In this document: positions 47,259 through 58,530 of the stretch, piece after piece
Layout of the letters: each line of letters starts with the position of its first letter
Position numbering within the stretch: position 1 is the stretch's first letter
Source: Calliopum simillimum
Taxonomy: Eukaryota > Arthropoda > Insecta > Diptera > Lauxaniidae
DNA: 64,000 nt
Direction of reading: 5' to 3'
Assembly: GCA_951812925.1 (NCBI GenBank)
Contig: OX638370.1
Location: 115,706,897 to 115,770,896 of the forward strand
Translations under genes and position numbers: made by a program
The notes under the pieces: generated by a model
The model's input: only the letters and a program-made list of their open reading frames with translations
Told to the model about the DNA's origin: nothing
The model's database searches: none

Positions 47259-49320
47259 TACTTGTACTGCTATGCGAGGTGGTGTACATCTTGCTATGTA
47301 TAAATATACTTAGAAGGTACTATGCAATTTTTTAACAAATATCAAAAGACTCTTTAAAGCTGTAATATTAAGAAAATATAAGATTTTGTTTGATTATTTT
47401 GAAATTTTTTTTCAAGCGTTTTCCTTGTAACCAATTGATTTCTGTTACATATGCGTAACAATATCGCTGTGCCAAAGGTGAATGATTATTTTGCAAAAAT
47501 TTATGACAATAGTATTCAGTTGAATGTTTGTAAATGGTTTTTCAAATTTTTAATAATTTTGAGACTTGTTAACAACTTGTTACACTTGTGTAACAATAGC
47601 GCTGAAAGCATTTATGTAACGAAATCCATCACAATATAATATACAAACAAAAATCCCCAAAAATTGATGTTTCTGCTTTCTTAATAGTAGGCAAATGTCA
47701 CAGATATTAAGTGATATAAAAACAAGAATCAGATTTTGCCTTAAAAATACTGTTACACTAGTGTAGCACGAATGATTAATGTCTCACAAAATCAACACAA
47801 ATGATTACTTAAAATAATGTTGTGTCCCTTATGTAAAGAATTTTGTTAAATATTCAAATTGTTTGCTCCACTATGCCAATAATCCACACAGTCTTACCCG
47901 CCGCTTATACCTCAATTGCCGCAAGCATAACAACAAAAGCAAACTTGTCAACAAGGACAGTAGCATGCCAGCACATCATATCCGCAGCAAGCGCAGCAAG
48001 GAAAGAACAAGCGGCGGTAGAACGAACGTCGAATGAACATGGTAGAGAGCGAGGACGATGAATAGACGGTAAACTCGTGCTAACGACACTGCGATACAAA
48101 CACCGATATACATACATAAAAACACATAAAAGGATATAACAACAAACTGACTGTTTGAAAGGGGGGCCAAATAGTCAACGAGACAGTGAGTCAGACAGTC
48201 AGCCCGTGTGTCAGTTGAAATGAACGTTACATTGTCGTTTAGTTGGTTGCATTGTTCGTCGACGCCTTCCCTTCGTTTCGTTTCGTTTCTGTCGTTTATT
48301 TCGTCGACACTTCATTTTATTTCCACAGCACAGTGGTATAAAAAACAGACACACACATACACAGAGCATTGTACACAGACACAAACACAAACATAACGCA
48401 ACAATAAAAGCTGCGGATAAAACAGGATATTTTACTTTACGACAAAGCGTCATGTTGAAAAAGGATATGCCAGAGCGCGCAGTTGTAAGCAAGAATGAGA
48501 TAGCAACACATTATGGCTGGCATGTACAACTTTGCTGCAATTTGTTGTTGTGGGTTTACAAACTCCCTCTGCTGCTAGTCCCCCACTCATGCGCTTTTAA
48601 AACGACTACAGGATGTGCGCTTGATTGGCATGGCATGGCCGTAGGAGTGTTGGGGAGCGCTGGTTATGTTTGTGTTGTGTGGGGGCAAAGTGAGGTAGTT
48701 GTTCAGGCGGCGGCATTCCATTTTTTGTAGGTAGTAAAAGCAGCGAATAATAAAATTTAAATGTGAAAATAAAACGTGCGCTACGTTGTTGTCGTGCCGC
48801 CCGCCCCCGCCCCCGCTGACTTCATCCTCTTACACTGCATTATGCCATGATGGTGCGGAAGTGAGTGTAGCGCATTTTAACGCCACAGGAATCGCTGAAG
48901 TTGTTGGAGCTCCACTGCGTGTTTAATGAAATGTAAGCTGCTTTTGTTTGTGTCCGTAATATATACATATATATGTGTGTGTGTGTGGGTGTATGTATTT
49001 GTGTGTAGGATCAGCAAGTTCATGATATGCTTTAAAAATGTTATGGATTAAATTGTGCTTAAATTTTGGGTGTTTTTTTATTTTTATTAGTAAAAAAATA
49101 AAAAAAAAAATTTTGTCTGTGTCCTATTTTAAATTGCCATAAAGCTAAGGATTTTTTAGCGGAAGTTATTTCAATAATCTGCTATAAAAATTATTATAGC
49201 TAAGCTTCTTGACCGTTGATTTTCGGTTAGTCAAGGTGTTTCGAATCATCAGATTTCCGATTAAGAAGAAAGTTTTGTATTCATTTGTGTGTAGTTTGGA
49301 AAATGAGGTACAAAAGCATA
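47259..49320. other. Gene-free stretch
   Basis: Short overlapping ORFs (47843-48170, 48208-48492, 48452-48730) without recognisable domains. (TG)n-like run at about 48974-49010. Short C-rich run near 48798. Confidence 0.5.
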
Positions 49321-49324
49321 TTAC

Positions 49325-50000
49325 AGATTTTTCACTCCAAGCTAAACCTTTTCGAAATCAAATTAGCCTATATACAAATCAAATTAAACCATTTTCAAAC
49401 CAAATTAAAACTTTTTCCAAATCAAATTAAACTTTTTATAAATCAAATTAAACCTTTTCCAAATCAAATTAAATTTTAAACAAATTAAACTTTTTCCAAA
49501 TCAAATTATAACTTTTTTAAATCAAATTAAACAATTTTTAAATCACTTTTTCCAAATCAATTAAAACCCTTTTCAAACCAAATAAAATTTTTTCCTAATC
49601 AAATTAAACCTTTTTCAAATCAAATTGAACCTCTTTCAAATCAAATTAAACCTTTTTCATATCAAAATAAACCTTTTCCAAGTCAAGTTATACCCTTTCC
49701 AAACCAAATTAATTTTTTTCCAAATCAAATAAAACCTTTCTTAAATCAAAATGAACCTTTTTGAATCAAATCAAATCAATCCAAATAAAATTAAACCTTT
49801 TCTTAACAAACTAAATCTTTTCGAAGCCATATTAAACCATTCCCAAATCAAATAAATTTTATTCCAAATCAAAATAAATCTTTTACAATCAAAATTTGCT
49901 TTTTTCCAAATCGTAGAGAAACTTTCAAAATCAAATAACCATTTCTTAAATTTAATTAGACTTTTTCCAAATCAAATTAAACTTTTTTAAAATTAATTAT
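49325..50000 (+). repeat. Satellite C, forward arm (AAATCAAATTAAACCTTTTCC)
   Basis: About 30 irregular copies of a 20-22 bp unit CAAATCAAATTAAACCTTTT. The reverse complement of the same unit makes up 51605-52680. The ORFs at 49209-49479 end in this array. Confidence 0.88.
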
Positions 50001-51604
50001 ATTTGAAAAAGATTTAAATTAAGGTGCACACCAAATAGTTTAGGTTCAAAATTCAAATCAAATTGCAATGAATACAAATCCACACCAAACTTGGTATAAA
50101 ACCTATGCTACAAATCGTATAAAATTTATAAAGTTAAAATATTATTACAATTTCAATTAAAAACAAAACGACCGCAGAAGGATACGAACCTACGACCGTC
50201 CGTGTGATATATTTACAAACTCGTTAGACCACTACGCCATCAGTTACGATGAAGAGGTAAAAAATTTGTATATTAAGCAAACGTTGTTCAAACAGAATTC
50301 GATAATAGAATTATAAAATTTTGGTATAAAATTTATAGAAAGTTTGGTTTAGAATAACTTTATAAGAAAAAATTTTATAAATTATGTCAAATATTTAGCG
50401 GAGACATGAGTTTATTCGACATAACTCTTCCTTTTAATTTTTGGTGATAAATATTTTATCTGTAAACAATTTTTAGCAGTTTCATTATAACTCAACTCTT
50501 TCTATTCAAAAACAACTACAATATTTACAAAAAAAAACACACATTTGCAATGATTAAGGAAAACTTTTGTTCGCCACAAACATGGCAACCATGATTTTGT
50601 GGCGTACTTTTCTATATAACGCTTTGTTGCATATGTAAATGTGTACATCCTGCTACTTTTGACTGTTGTTTTTGTTGTTGTTGACTCCCATGGCGAATAA
50701 AGTTAAGTACTTTTGTTGTTGTTGTTTCATTTTTTTTCTCCTACATATTTTTGTATTATTTTTTTTTTTGTTTTTTTTTTTCTTTAATATGCATATGCAA
50801 AGTGTGCCTTTATATCCTTGTTAAAGACAGCAACATCAACAACAAAATCGCAAAATATGAAGCACGTAAATACAACACCAAGAACAACAACAACAAAAAC
50901 TTGCTTTTATTGAGCTTGGGTGCCTGCCTGTCATACAGTAAAAGCTTAACGTACAAAGCATTAAAATCATTTAAAGCCCTTATGCGCGCATTTTTAAGAC
51001 AGAAAATAGCAGGATTTTTTATTTTTTATAAAAAAAGGACCTTTGCATGCAACTTAATTTATAAACATAAATTTCGTGTAAATAAAGACGGCTTAAGGAA
51101 AAGAAAAAAAAAATATTAGATACTAAAAGTAGGTAGGTATGTTATTTAGAAAAAAAAAAAAGTGAAGCAAAATTTGTATGCTTTTTTAATCCGCTTAGTG
51201 TTCAAGTCAGCGCAGTGAATGTGGAGTACTCAGCAAAAAAAAATATTTTCACAATTTTTCATATTTTTTTTCTTTTTTTGGTTTATGTTACAGCTTTTGC
51301 GTGTAATCAACATTAATCACTGACATTAATGTTTCAGGCAGGAAGTATTTGTCTGAAAATTATTGCTTGAGATTTTATTAGTAATAAAAATTTAAAAAAA
51401 AATGCAATTAATATTTTTATTACTTTGAACTGAAAATGTTGAATGAATCAAAATTGTTGAAGGAAATCTACTAAATATGAACAATTAAATTAATAAAAGA
51501 ATTGTTTGTTAATGTTGTGTCTTAGTAAAAAAGTACTTTCATCCACCAAAAATTGCTTTCCGCTATTAAATTTAGTACATTACAAAAAATTCTAAATGTT
51601 CTCA
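50001..51604. other. Spacer between the satellite C arms
   Basis: About 1.6 kb. Contains the tRNA-like segment near 50171-50248 and one 122-codon low-complexity ORF (50751-51119) without recognisable domain. No transposase seen. Confidence 0.5.
50171..50248 (-). pseudogene. tRNA-like segment / SINE head
   Basis: On the minus strand TGGCGTAGTGG (50239-50229) is a good box A and GGTTCGTATCC (50190-50180) a good box B; the starts are 49 bp apart. The T-arm pairs 4 of 5. The two acceptor halves do not pair, so a working tRNA is unlikely. It is better seen as a tRNA pseudogene or the Pol III promoter of a tRNA-derived SINE. Confidence 0.5.
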
Positions 51605-52680
51605 ATACTGAGGTACATCTTTTGATTTGGCAAAAGGTAAATTTGGTTTCGAAAGGTTTTCTTTTGAGTTGGAAAGGGTTTAATTTTAATTGGAAAAGTT
51701 CAATTTGGTTTGGAAAAGTTTAGTTTTGATTTTGAGGTTAATTTGTTTTGGAAAAGATTTAGTTTGATTTAGGAAGGTTTAGTATGATGCGCGCGATGCC
51801 CTCACAACCTAATCAAACCATGATTTGGAATAAATTTAATTTGATTTGAAAAATTTTTAATTTGATTTAGAAAAGATTTAATTTGATTTTTAAAAGGTTT
51901 AATTTGATTTGAAAAAAGTTTAATTTGATTTGGAAAAGGTTTAATTTGATTTGGAAAAAGGATAATTTGATTTGGAAAATGTTTGATTCGATTTGGAAAA
52001 GGTTAAATATGATTTGGAAAAGGTCTAATATGTTTGAAAAAGGTTTAATTTGATTTGGAAAAATTATAATTTGATTTGGAAAATGTTTGATTTGATTTGG
52101 AAAAGGTTTAATATGATTTGGAAAAGGTCTAATATGTTTGAAAAAGGTTTAATTTGATATGAAAATGTTTTAATTTGATTTGTTTGAAAAAGGTTTAATT
52201 TGATTTTGAAAAAGGTTTAATTTGATTTTGAAAAAGGATAATTTGATTTGGCAAATGTTTAATTTGATTTGGAAAATGTTTGATTTGATTTTGAAAAAGC
52301 ATAATTTGATACGGAAAATGTTTGATTTGATTTGGAAAAGGTTTAATATGATTTGGATAAAGTCTAATTTGTTTGAAAAAGGTTTGATTTGATTTGAAAA
52401 TGTTTTAATATGATTTGGAAAAGGTTTAATTTGATTTTGAAAAAGGTTTAATTTGATTTGCAAAAGGTTTAATTAGATATGGAAAAAATTTAATTTGATT
52501 TGGAAAAGGTTTAATTTGATTTGGAAGAGGTTTAATTTGATTTGCTAAAGGTTTAATTAGATATGGAAAAAATTTAATTTGATTTAGAAAAGGTTTAATT
52601 ATATTTCAAAAAGGTTGAATTTGATTTCGAAAAGTTTTAATTTGGTTTGGAAAAGGTCCAATTTGATTTGATTTACTTTT
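51605..52680 (-). repeat. Satellite C, inverted arm
   Basis: About 45-50 irregular copies of GGAAAAGGTTTAATTTGATT, the reverse complement of the unit at 49325-50000. A longer phrase (GGATAATTTGATTTGGAAAA, TGTTTGAT, TAATATGATTTGGAAAAGG) recurs near 51960, 52070 and 52305, showing local higher-order duplication. A non-repeat insert (GCGCGATGCCCTCACAACC) interrupts it near 51790. Confidence 0.88.
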
Positions 52681-55186
52681 AAAATTTTTCAAACGGTTTC
52701 TCAAACATTTTCTTGATTGATTTTGCAGTGTTTTGTTTCTTCAAGATTTTTATGTCGTTCTCAATCTTCTTCGAATAATTCAACACTTAGATCTGCAATC
52801 AAAGTTATAAGTGATCTTATGACAAGGGTTTAATAAAAGCGTCGGGACAAAATTGACTAAATACGGATTTTTTAGTGCAATTAAAACAGAACTGGTCAAA
52901 AACCACCAAAAACAAAATCTAGAATCCACTTTAGTTTTGAGTCCGATATTAAAATCGAATCAAATGCAACTGATTCGATTTTGATTGGAAAAATTTTCAA
53001 TTTCGATAGTGGAAATAAAAAAACATATGATAGCAAAATTTCGATTCGATATATGTAGTTCCAACTAAAATCGAATTAGATGATAAGGGTTATAAGTTAA
53101 ACACTTTTTACCATTTTAGTTAACTAATTGCTTAACTAATGACTGTGAATCCGGGGTTTAGTAAACATTTTTGGAATCGGCCATTATTTTCGAAATTTTG
53201 CAAACTTATCTCCATCCCGAGTTTAAAAACTTCTTCTGTTTTTAAATTACCAACATCGAGCTATTGAAGCATACTTCCTTCTCCCACTTGAGTTAAATTC
53301 ATTTTCGCAACATTTAAGCAAAAATCTTCCTCAAGTAGTTGGCAACAATGAAATCATCATGCTGTTTTCTGGTTGTCTTGGCAACATTATGTAATCATAT
53401 TCCCCCATTTACTCATACTAACAAGCACAAGAAATCATATCCTTCGTATCCTCATGCTTACAAGAAAGAAGTACTTTTTACTGCTTTGTTACACTTTTGC
53501 TTTCTTTCTTATTCGGCTGCTGCTGCCTTTTCATCTTCTCTGCAGTTAACTTGATGAATTTTAATTAGCTGATGTTGCCATCGTGATAAACTTTCCTGTC
53601 TTTCATGCTGCTGCTATTGCTGCCGATGAATATGAAGACGAGGATATTGAAGTGTATACACTAAGGCAACGTTGTTGCAAACAAGGGTCCAAATATAAAG
53701 TAGGCAATGAGTGGTGCAATAGAAAATGCTTTGATAAAACTCTTGTTGTTGAATAGTAATGTTTTACACAAGTAAAAAATTGCTGCAAAAATGAAAAAAA
53801 ATAAATAATTGTTGTTTTTTTTTAGCACAACACCTTCAAGTAAAAATTTTGTTACTCTATTGTTCATGCCGAGCAGTTTTTTTCTGTTTTTCTTGTTGTT
53901 TGTCCAATGATGCTTGTGTGCGCATAGCAGCAGCAACCGGCAACATCATCAGCAATAATAGCGTACAACAAGCAAGCACTGATTCTATGTTCGCCAACCT
54001 TTCTTCACCACCCATTTTGAAATCTACTTGCAATCAACTGTTGTTGTATTAAAACATAGGATTGCCAGAGACAAATTTCGAGAAGCATTTTGAGTTAGCC
54101 TAACCTTTAGGACAGAACCTTTTAGAAATAAACTCGTAGCTAATTATATGAGCTTTCCAAGAGTGTACTTGGTTTATAGTGTTTCGAAGGACTTCACAAT
54201 GTTTTGTGTTTTTAAAGTCGATATTTAAAATTTTGTCCTATTTTTGAATTTGGCGGCCATTTCAGTATGAAAAACGTCCTATTAACCTAACCTTTATAAT
54301 AAACTATCCATTTCCCACTAAGCAGCTGTCTTAGATGGAAGTCCACCTCTCTATATTTGGGTTTTATCAAAACTTCATTATTTGGGATTAGAGTGAAAGT
54401 CTATGTATCCTTCTTCAATATTCCACTTCTACTCGCATTTAAATTTGCCCCATATTTTTCACGAAAGCATGGACATGGCAACTCCATCCTACAAAGTGGG
54501 GTCTATTCTTTTACTGTTATCCCAACAAACCACTACTATTGCCTTCTCCCACCACCATCATGCCTCTTACGTAAGAGCGCTTTTAAAATTTTACACAATT
54601 GAAATGCAATTTTCAGCAGGATATTGTTCCGCTTCTGCTCTTGCTGCTGCTTCCTTTCAGCAATTTTTTTGCTGTTGTTCATTTTGTAACTGGCATTTTT
54701 GTTTTAAACTTTTTTTTTATTTTTCACTCTATTGTTGAGTTTTGCACAATCTTCATGTTTTATTTTTTCACTGGGTAGCGTCTGTTTTAAACTGTATTTT
54801 CATTTATTTTACATTTTCCTTTTTATTTACTTTTTTTGTAGCACTTTCTTTTATTTAGATTTGTTGTCACAACAATTGTGAAAAAATCCTTTGTTATTGC
54901 TACATGGATAACAATTTTATTTTGTTTTCTTTTTCTTTATATTTTTCTTTGCATACTTTCTTGCGCTGAAAACTGTAAGAACAAAAGTGTTGCAATTTTT
55001 CGTTGCAACATGAAATAGGTCTTAATTTCTTTATGTTTTTGTAGATATTTTTGGTATCTTTTTCAAAATTAATTTAATCTTCATTTTTACTCTATATGTG
55101 ATGTTTCCTAGAAAAAGATCGCTAATCTTCCAGAAATCAAAATCAGCTTTTTTTTTTTTTTTTGATAACTTAAAAATAGACATTAT
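52681..55186. other. Gene-free stretch with one dispersed-repeat copy
   Basis: The segment at about 53090-53190 holds TTAGTTAACTAATTGCTTAA and matches the reverse complement of the 4.8-kb element. Short ORFs at 53339-54052 and 54357-54738 have no recognisable domains. T19 run near 55149. Confidence 0.5.
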
Positions 55187-55187
55187 T

Positions 55188-56085
55188 TAGAAGTAGAAGT
55201 AGTAGTAGAAGTAGAAGTAGAAGTAGAAGTAGAAGTAGAAGTAGAAGTAGAAGTAGAAGTAGAAGTAGAAGTAGAAGTAGAAGTAGAAGTAGAAGTAAGA
55301 GTAGAAGTAGAAGTAGAAGTAGAAATAGAAGTAGAAGTAGAAGTAGAAGTAGAAGTAGAGAAGTAGAAGTAGAAGTAGAAGTAGAAGTAGAAGTAGAAGT
55401 AAAAGTAGAAGTAGAAGTAGAAGTAGAAGTAGAAGTAGAAGTAGAACTAGAACTAGAAGCAGAAGTAGAAGTAGAAGAAGAAGTAGAAGTAGAAGTAGAA
55501 GTAGAAGTAGAAGTAGAAGTAGAAGTAAGAGTAGAAGTAGAAGTAGAAGTAGAAATAGAAGTAGAAGTAGAAGTAGAAGTAGAGAAGTAGAAGTAGAAGT
55601 AGAAGTAGAAGTAGAAGTAGAAGTAAAAGTAGAAGTAGAAGTAGAAGTAGAAGTAGAAGTAGAAGTAGAAGTAGAAGTAGAACTAGAACTAGAAGCAGAA
55701 GTAGAAGTAGAAGAAGAAGTAGAAGTAGAAGTAGAAGTAGAAGTAGAAGTAGAAGTAGAAGTAGAAGTAGAAGTAGAAGTAGAAGTAGAAGTAGAAGTAG
55801 AAGTAGAAGTAGAAGTAGAAGTAGAAGTAGAAGTAGAAGTAGAAGTAGAAGTAGAAGTAGAAGTAGAAGTAGAAGTAGAAGTAGAAGTAGAAGTAGAAGT
55901 AGAATTAGAAGTAGAAGTAGAAGTAGAACTAGAATTAGAAGTAGAAGTAGAAGTAGAAGTAGAAGTAGAAGTAGAATTAGAGGTAGAAGTAGAAGTCGAA
56001 GTAGCAGTAGCAATAGCAGTAGCAGTAGCAGTAGCAGTAGCAGTAGCAGTAGCAGTAGCAGTAGCAGTAGCAGTAGAAGTAGAAG
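55188..56085. repeat. 6-bp satellite (GAAGTA)n with internal higher-order duplication, ending in (GTAGCA)n
   Basis: About 135 copies of AGAAGT. A set of rare variants occurs in the same order twice: GAAGTAAGAG (55294 and 55524), GAAATAGAAG (55322 and 55552), GTAGAGAAG (near 55356 and 55580) and AACTAGAACTAGAAGC (55445 and 55681). A segment of about 224-236 bp was therefore duplicated inside the array. From about 56004 to 56074 the unit changes to GTAGCA. The 310-codon minus-strand frame is the array read as Ser-Thr, Leu and Tyr-Phe repeats and is not a gene. Confidence 0.95.
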
Positions 56086-56277
56086 CTTTGTATATAAAAC
56101 TCAACTTTGTAGATATCACCTATTAATCATTTTGATTTAGATTTTTTATAAACTTTCCTTTAAACACTTCTATGACGAGCATCAAAATAGTCATGGAATA
56201 TTAAATGTCGTTCAAAAACTACTTTTAAAACATATACAAAACGTCATATATCCAAAAATTTTATTAAAAAATAGCGT

Positions 56278-56283
56278 TTTATT
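56278..56283 (-). terminator. Poly(A) signal of the multicopper oxidase gene
   Basis: AATAAA on the minus strand 123 bp after the TGA stop, in a context reading GATAAATAAAACGC. A second AATAAA lies at 56260-56265. Either could set the 3' end. Confidence 0.5.
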
Positions 56284-56405
56284 TATCATAACAAAAATTT
56301 TTCCAACAATATTGACAATTTAAAAGCAGTTCAGTGACTTTGATTATATAAAAAGCCTCAACAAAGTTTTGTAAATCCACTTGACTTGGAAACCCTCATC
56401 CTTTA

Positions 56406-58438
56406 TCATTTTGAACTATATACGTCATTTCTTGACTGTACATTCGGTGGCAATTCAACAATTTGATCATTTGTGCCCACTTTGAGCACAGAAACCATAC
56501 CTAAAATAGCATGCAACTCTACGTGACAATGATATAGCCAAAATCCAGGATTATCACTATGAAAACGTATGATAACATAACCCATAGCAGGTATTTGCAC
56601 TGTGTCTTTCTGTATTGCTGGGTAGTTAGGCGGAACACGTTCTAAGCGTCCCATTCTATCGAGTTCTTCAATCTATTAAAAAAACTTTATTTAAAGAAAA
56701 TCATTCCTCAAGTCTGCAACAAAATATTCAACTTACCCTTCTCAAATCTGGCACGTTGCCAATAATGCCTTGACCCACTACCCTAAAGAAATATCCATGC
56801 GTATGCAATGGATGTGTACGTTCCATGAAATTGACCACCACCATCTCAATAAATGCATTCAATGGCAAATGTATAACATTTGTGCATTGACAATTATCAC
56901 GCACACAATCACGTCCAGCTGCTCTCAGCTGTGTGCGATTGCAAAACTCCTCCTCATCTTTGAAGAGATGACGCGCTTGCAACATCGAAAGCAACGTAGT
57001 GTTATAAGTGATGTCATCAATTTGAAAATTAAAATCACCATTCGTTTCAATGCGCACACCAAAACTTGAATAGAATGTCTGGAATTGTGTATTGGCTGGC
57101 CAACGGAGTGCCTCGAGAGATTGCATTCTTGTTGGCGGAATATCCATGGTCCGGCTTGGTCTTGCGCTTGGTGAATTCTCGGGTAGATCAAATTCTGGTA
57201 ACGCATTCACACGCACAACTGGACCACCATTTTGTCCCGTCGCTGGCACATTTATTGCTGTCGCTGGCACTTCATTCTCTGGGGAACCACGATAATGCAA
57301 CACTGCACCTTGATACAAATTCTCTGTGCTACAATTATGATAACCACGCAAGCGTATCCAATAGTTATCCTCCGGCTGACTGGCATCCAATATAAAGTCA
57401 AAACGTTCAGCTGATGACATGAAAAAAGTATCCGTCCATACGGGTACAATGTCATGTCCATCGGTGCTAACGATCAACATGCGATGATTCTCAATGTAGA
57501 ATTCCAGTGGACAATTGAAGACACCATTGCTAATGACACGCATGCGATAGCGATAGCCATAACGCACGGGCAGTCGTTCATATCGATATCTTGGATTATT
57601 ATCCGCTAGTGTGGGGTCCAGCTGATTTCGACCTTTGCCATTTATGAGTAAATTTGTGATTCGAGTGAAATCATTGTTGTAAACGACATCTCCAACCATT
57701 AGCGTATGTTCGATCAAATCAAAATCATATAAATGCCTATGTGTATTTGGGCGCTCCGATTGACGTATTATGAAACAGCCTGTTATGCCGAGTGCACGCT
57801 GCCAACCCATATGACTGTGATACCAAACAGTACCGCTGCGATCTGCTTTGAAGCGATAGCGAAATATGGAAGCTGGCAAAAGTGGATATTGTGTGACATA
57901 CGGCGCACCATCCATTTCGGGTGATTGTGACATGCGCATGCCATGCCAATGCATGGTCATTGACTCATTCAATTGATTGAGCACCTCCACAATAACGTTG
58001 TCACCCTCACACAATTCAATGGGTGGACCAGGTACAAAACCATTAACTGCCATTACAGGCGTTGGCACACCATCACCATAAAGGCAACGTTCAGCAGCGC
58101 ATGCGCGTTCATCAAATAAACAACGTTTACATGCTGGGCCCAAACGTTGATGCAAATGCAATGTCAATCTGTATTCACAGGTCATTGATTGACCCTCCTG
58201 ACAATTGCGTCGGCATGGATGATTTTCAAAAGTTGTATAGAGTGTATCCTCAGCGAAACGATTGGCAATTTCCACATTGACGACATCTGCAGAGAGAGAG
58301 AGAAATGTGATCAATACTCCAAGTCGTCTTTAGAATAACGAACTACTTACTTTGCGCAGCTGCAGTGGCAATAATGATGATGACAAACAGCAAAACGCTC
58401 TTAATTCTAAAACTTTCCAGCGCTCGAGAGTACCGCAT
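56406..58438 (-). CDS. Secreted insect multicopper oxidase (laccase/ferroxidase-like), three exons
   Basis: The coding sequence joins 58438-58351, 58286-56737 and 56672-56406 (minus strand) and gives 634 residues. Both introns (58350-58287, 56736-56673) are 64 nt long with GTAAGT donors and TGCAG or TTAATAG acceptors. Exon 1 encodes a signal peptide (residues 1-28, hydrophobic core 15-28 ending ATAAAQ), so the enzyme is exported. A Cys-rich stretch typical of insect laccases lies at about 54-122. All copper ligands are present: HWHG 142-145, HSH 186-188, HPLHTHG 521-527, HCH 594-596, H600 and axial M605. The trinuclear centre reduces O2 to water while the type 1 copper takes electrons from phenols, ascorbate or ferrous iron. 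There is no C-terminal membrane anchor. Length and short introns suggest an MCO3/MCO4-like paralogue, not the cuticle-tanning laccase 2, but orthology is not settled. No frame defects. Confidence 0.95.
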
Positions 58439-58461
58439 CGCTCGGCTGTCAAATATCTTTT

Positions 58462-58530
58462 GTTTATACTGAACAAATCGCACAAAGCTTTTATAATTTG
58501 CTTTTGTATAAAAAAAGTGACTTTATCATC
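58462..58530 (-). promoter_or_regulatory. Candidate core promoter of the oxidase gene (TATA box, initiator, GATA site)
   Basis: Minus-strand TATAAAAG lies at 58495-58488. TTCAGT, with an initiator-like A at 58470, follows 25 bp downstream, slightly closer than usual. This would give a 5' UTR of about 32 nt before the ATG at 58438. TGATAA (58528-58523), a consensus GATA-factor site, lies about 55 bp upstream of the proposed start; GATA factors commonly drive midgut and fat-body genes. All of this is motif evidence only. Confidence 0.45.

Noticed and set aside
50171..50248. Functional tRNA gene
   Set aside because: Box A and box B are good but the acceptor halves do not pair; kept as tRNA-like only. 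The same applies to the segments at 14436, 33615 and 33800.
50751..51119. 122-codon plus-strand ORF
   Set aside because: Low-complexity Phe/Lys/Asn-rich composition from poly(T), CAA and poly(A) runs; no domain.
55187..56119. 310-codon and 186-codon minus-strand frames
   Set aside because: Pure readings of the GAAGTA/GTAGCA array as Ser-Thr, Leu or Tyr-Phe runs.
58287..58314. ATG at 58314 as the start of the oxidase
   Set aside because: It lies inside the intron upstream of a TCTCTGCAG acceptor; splicing to exon 1 (58438-58351) supplies a proper signal peptide in frame.
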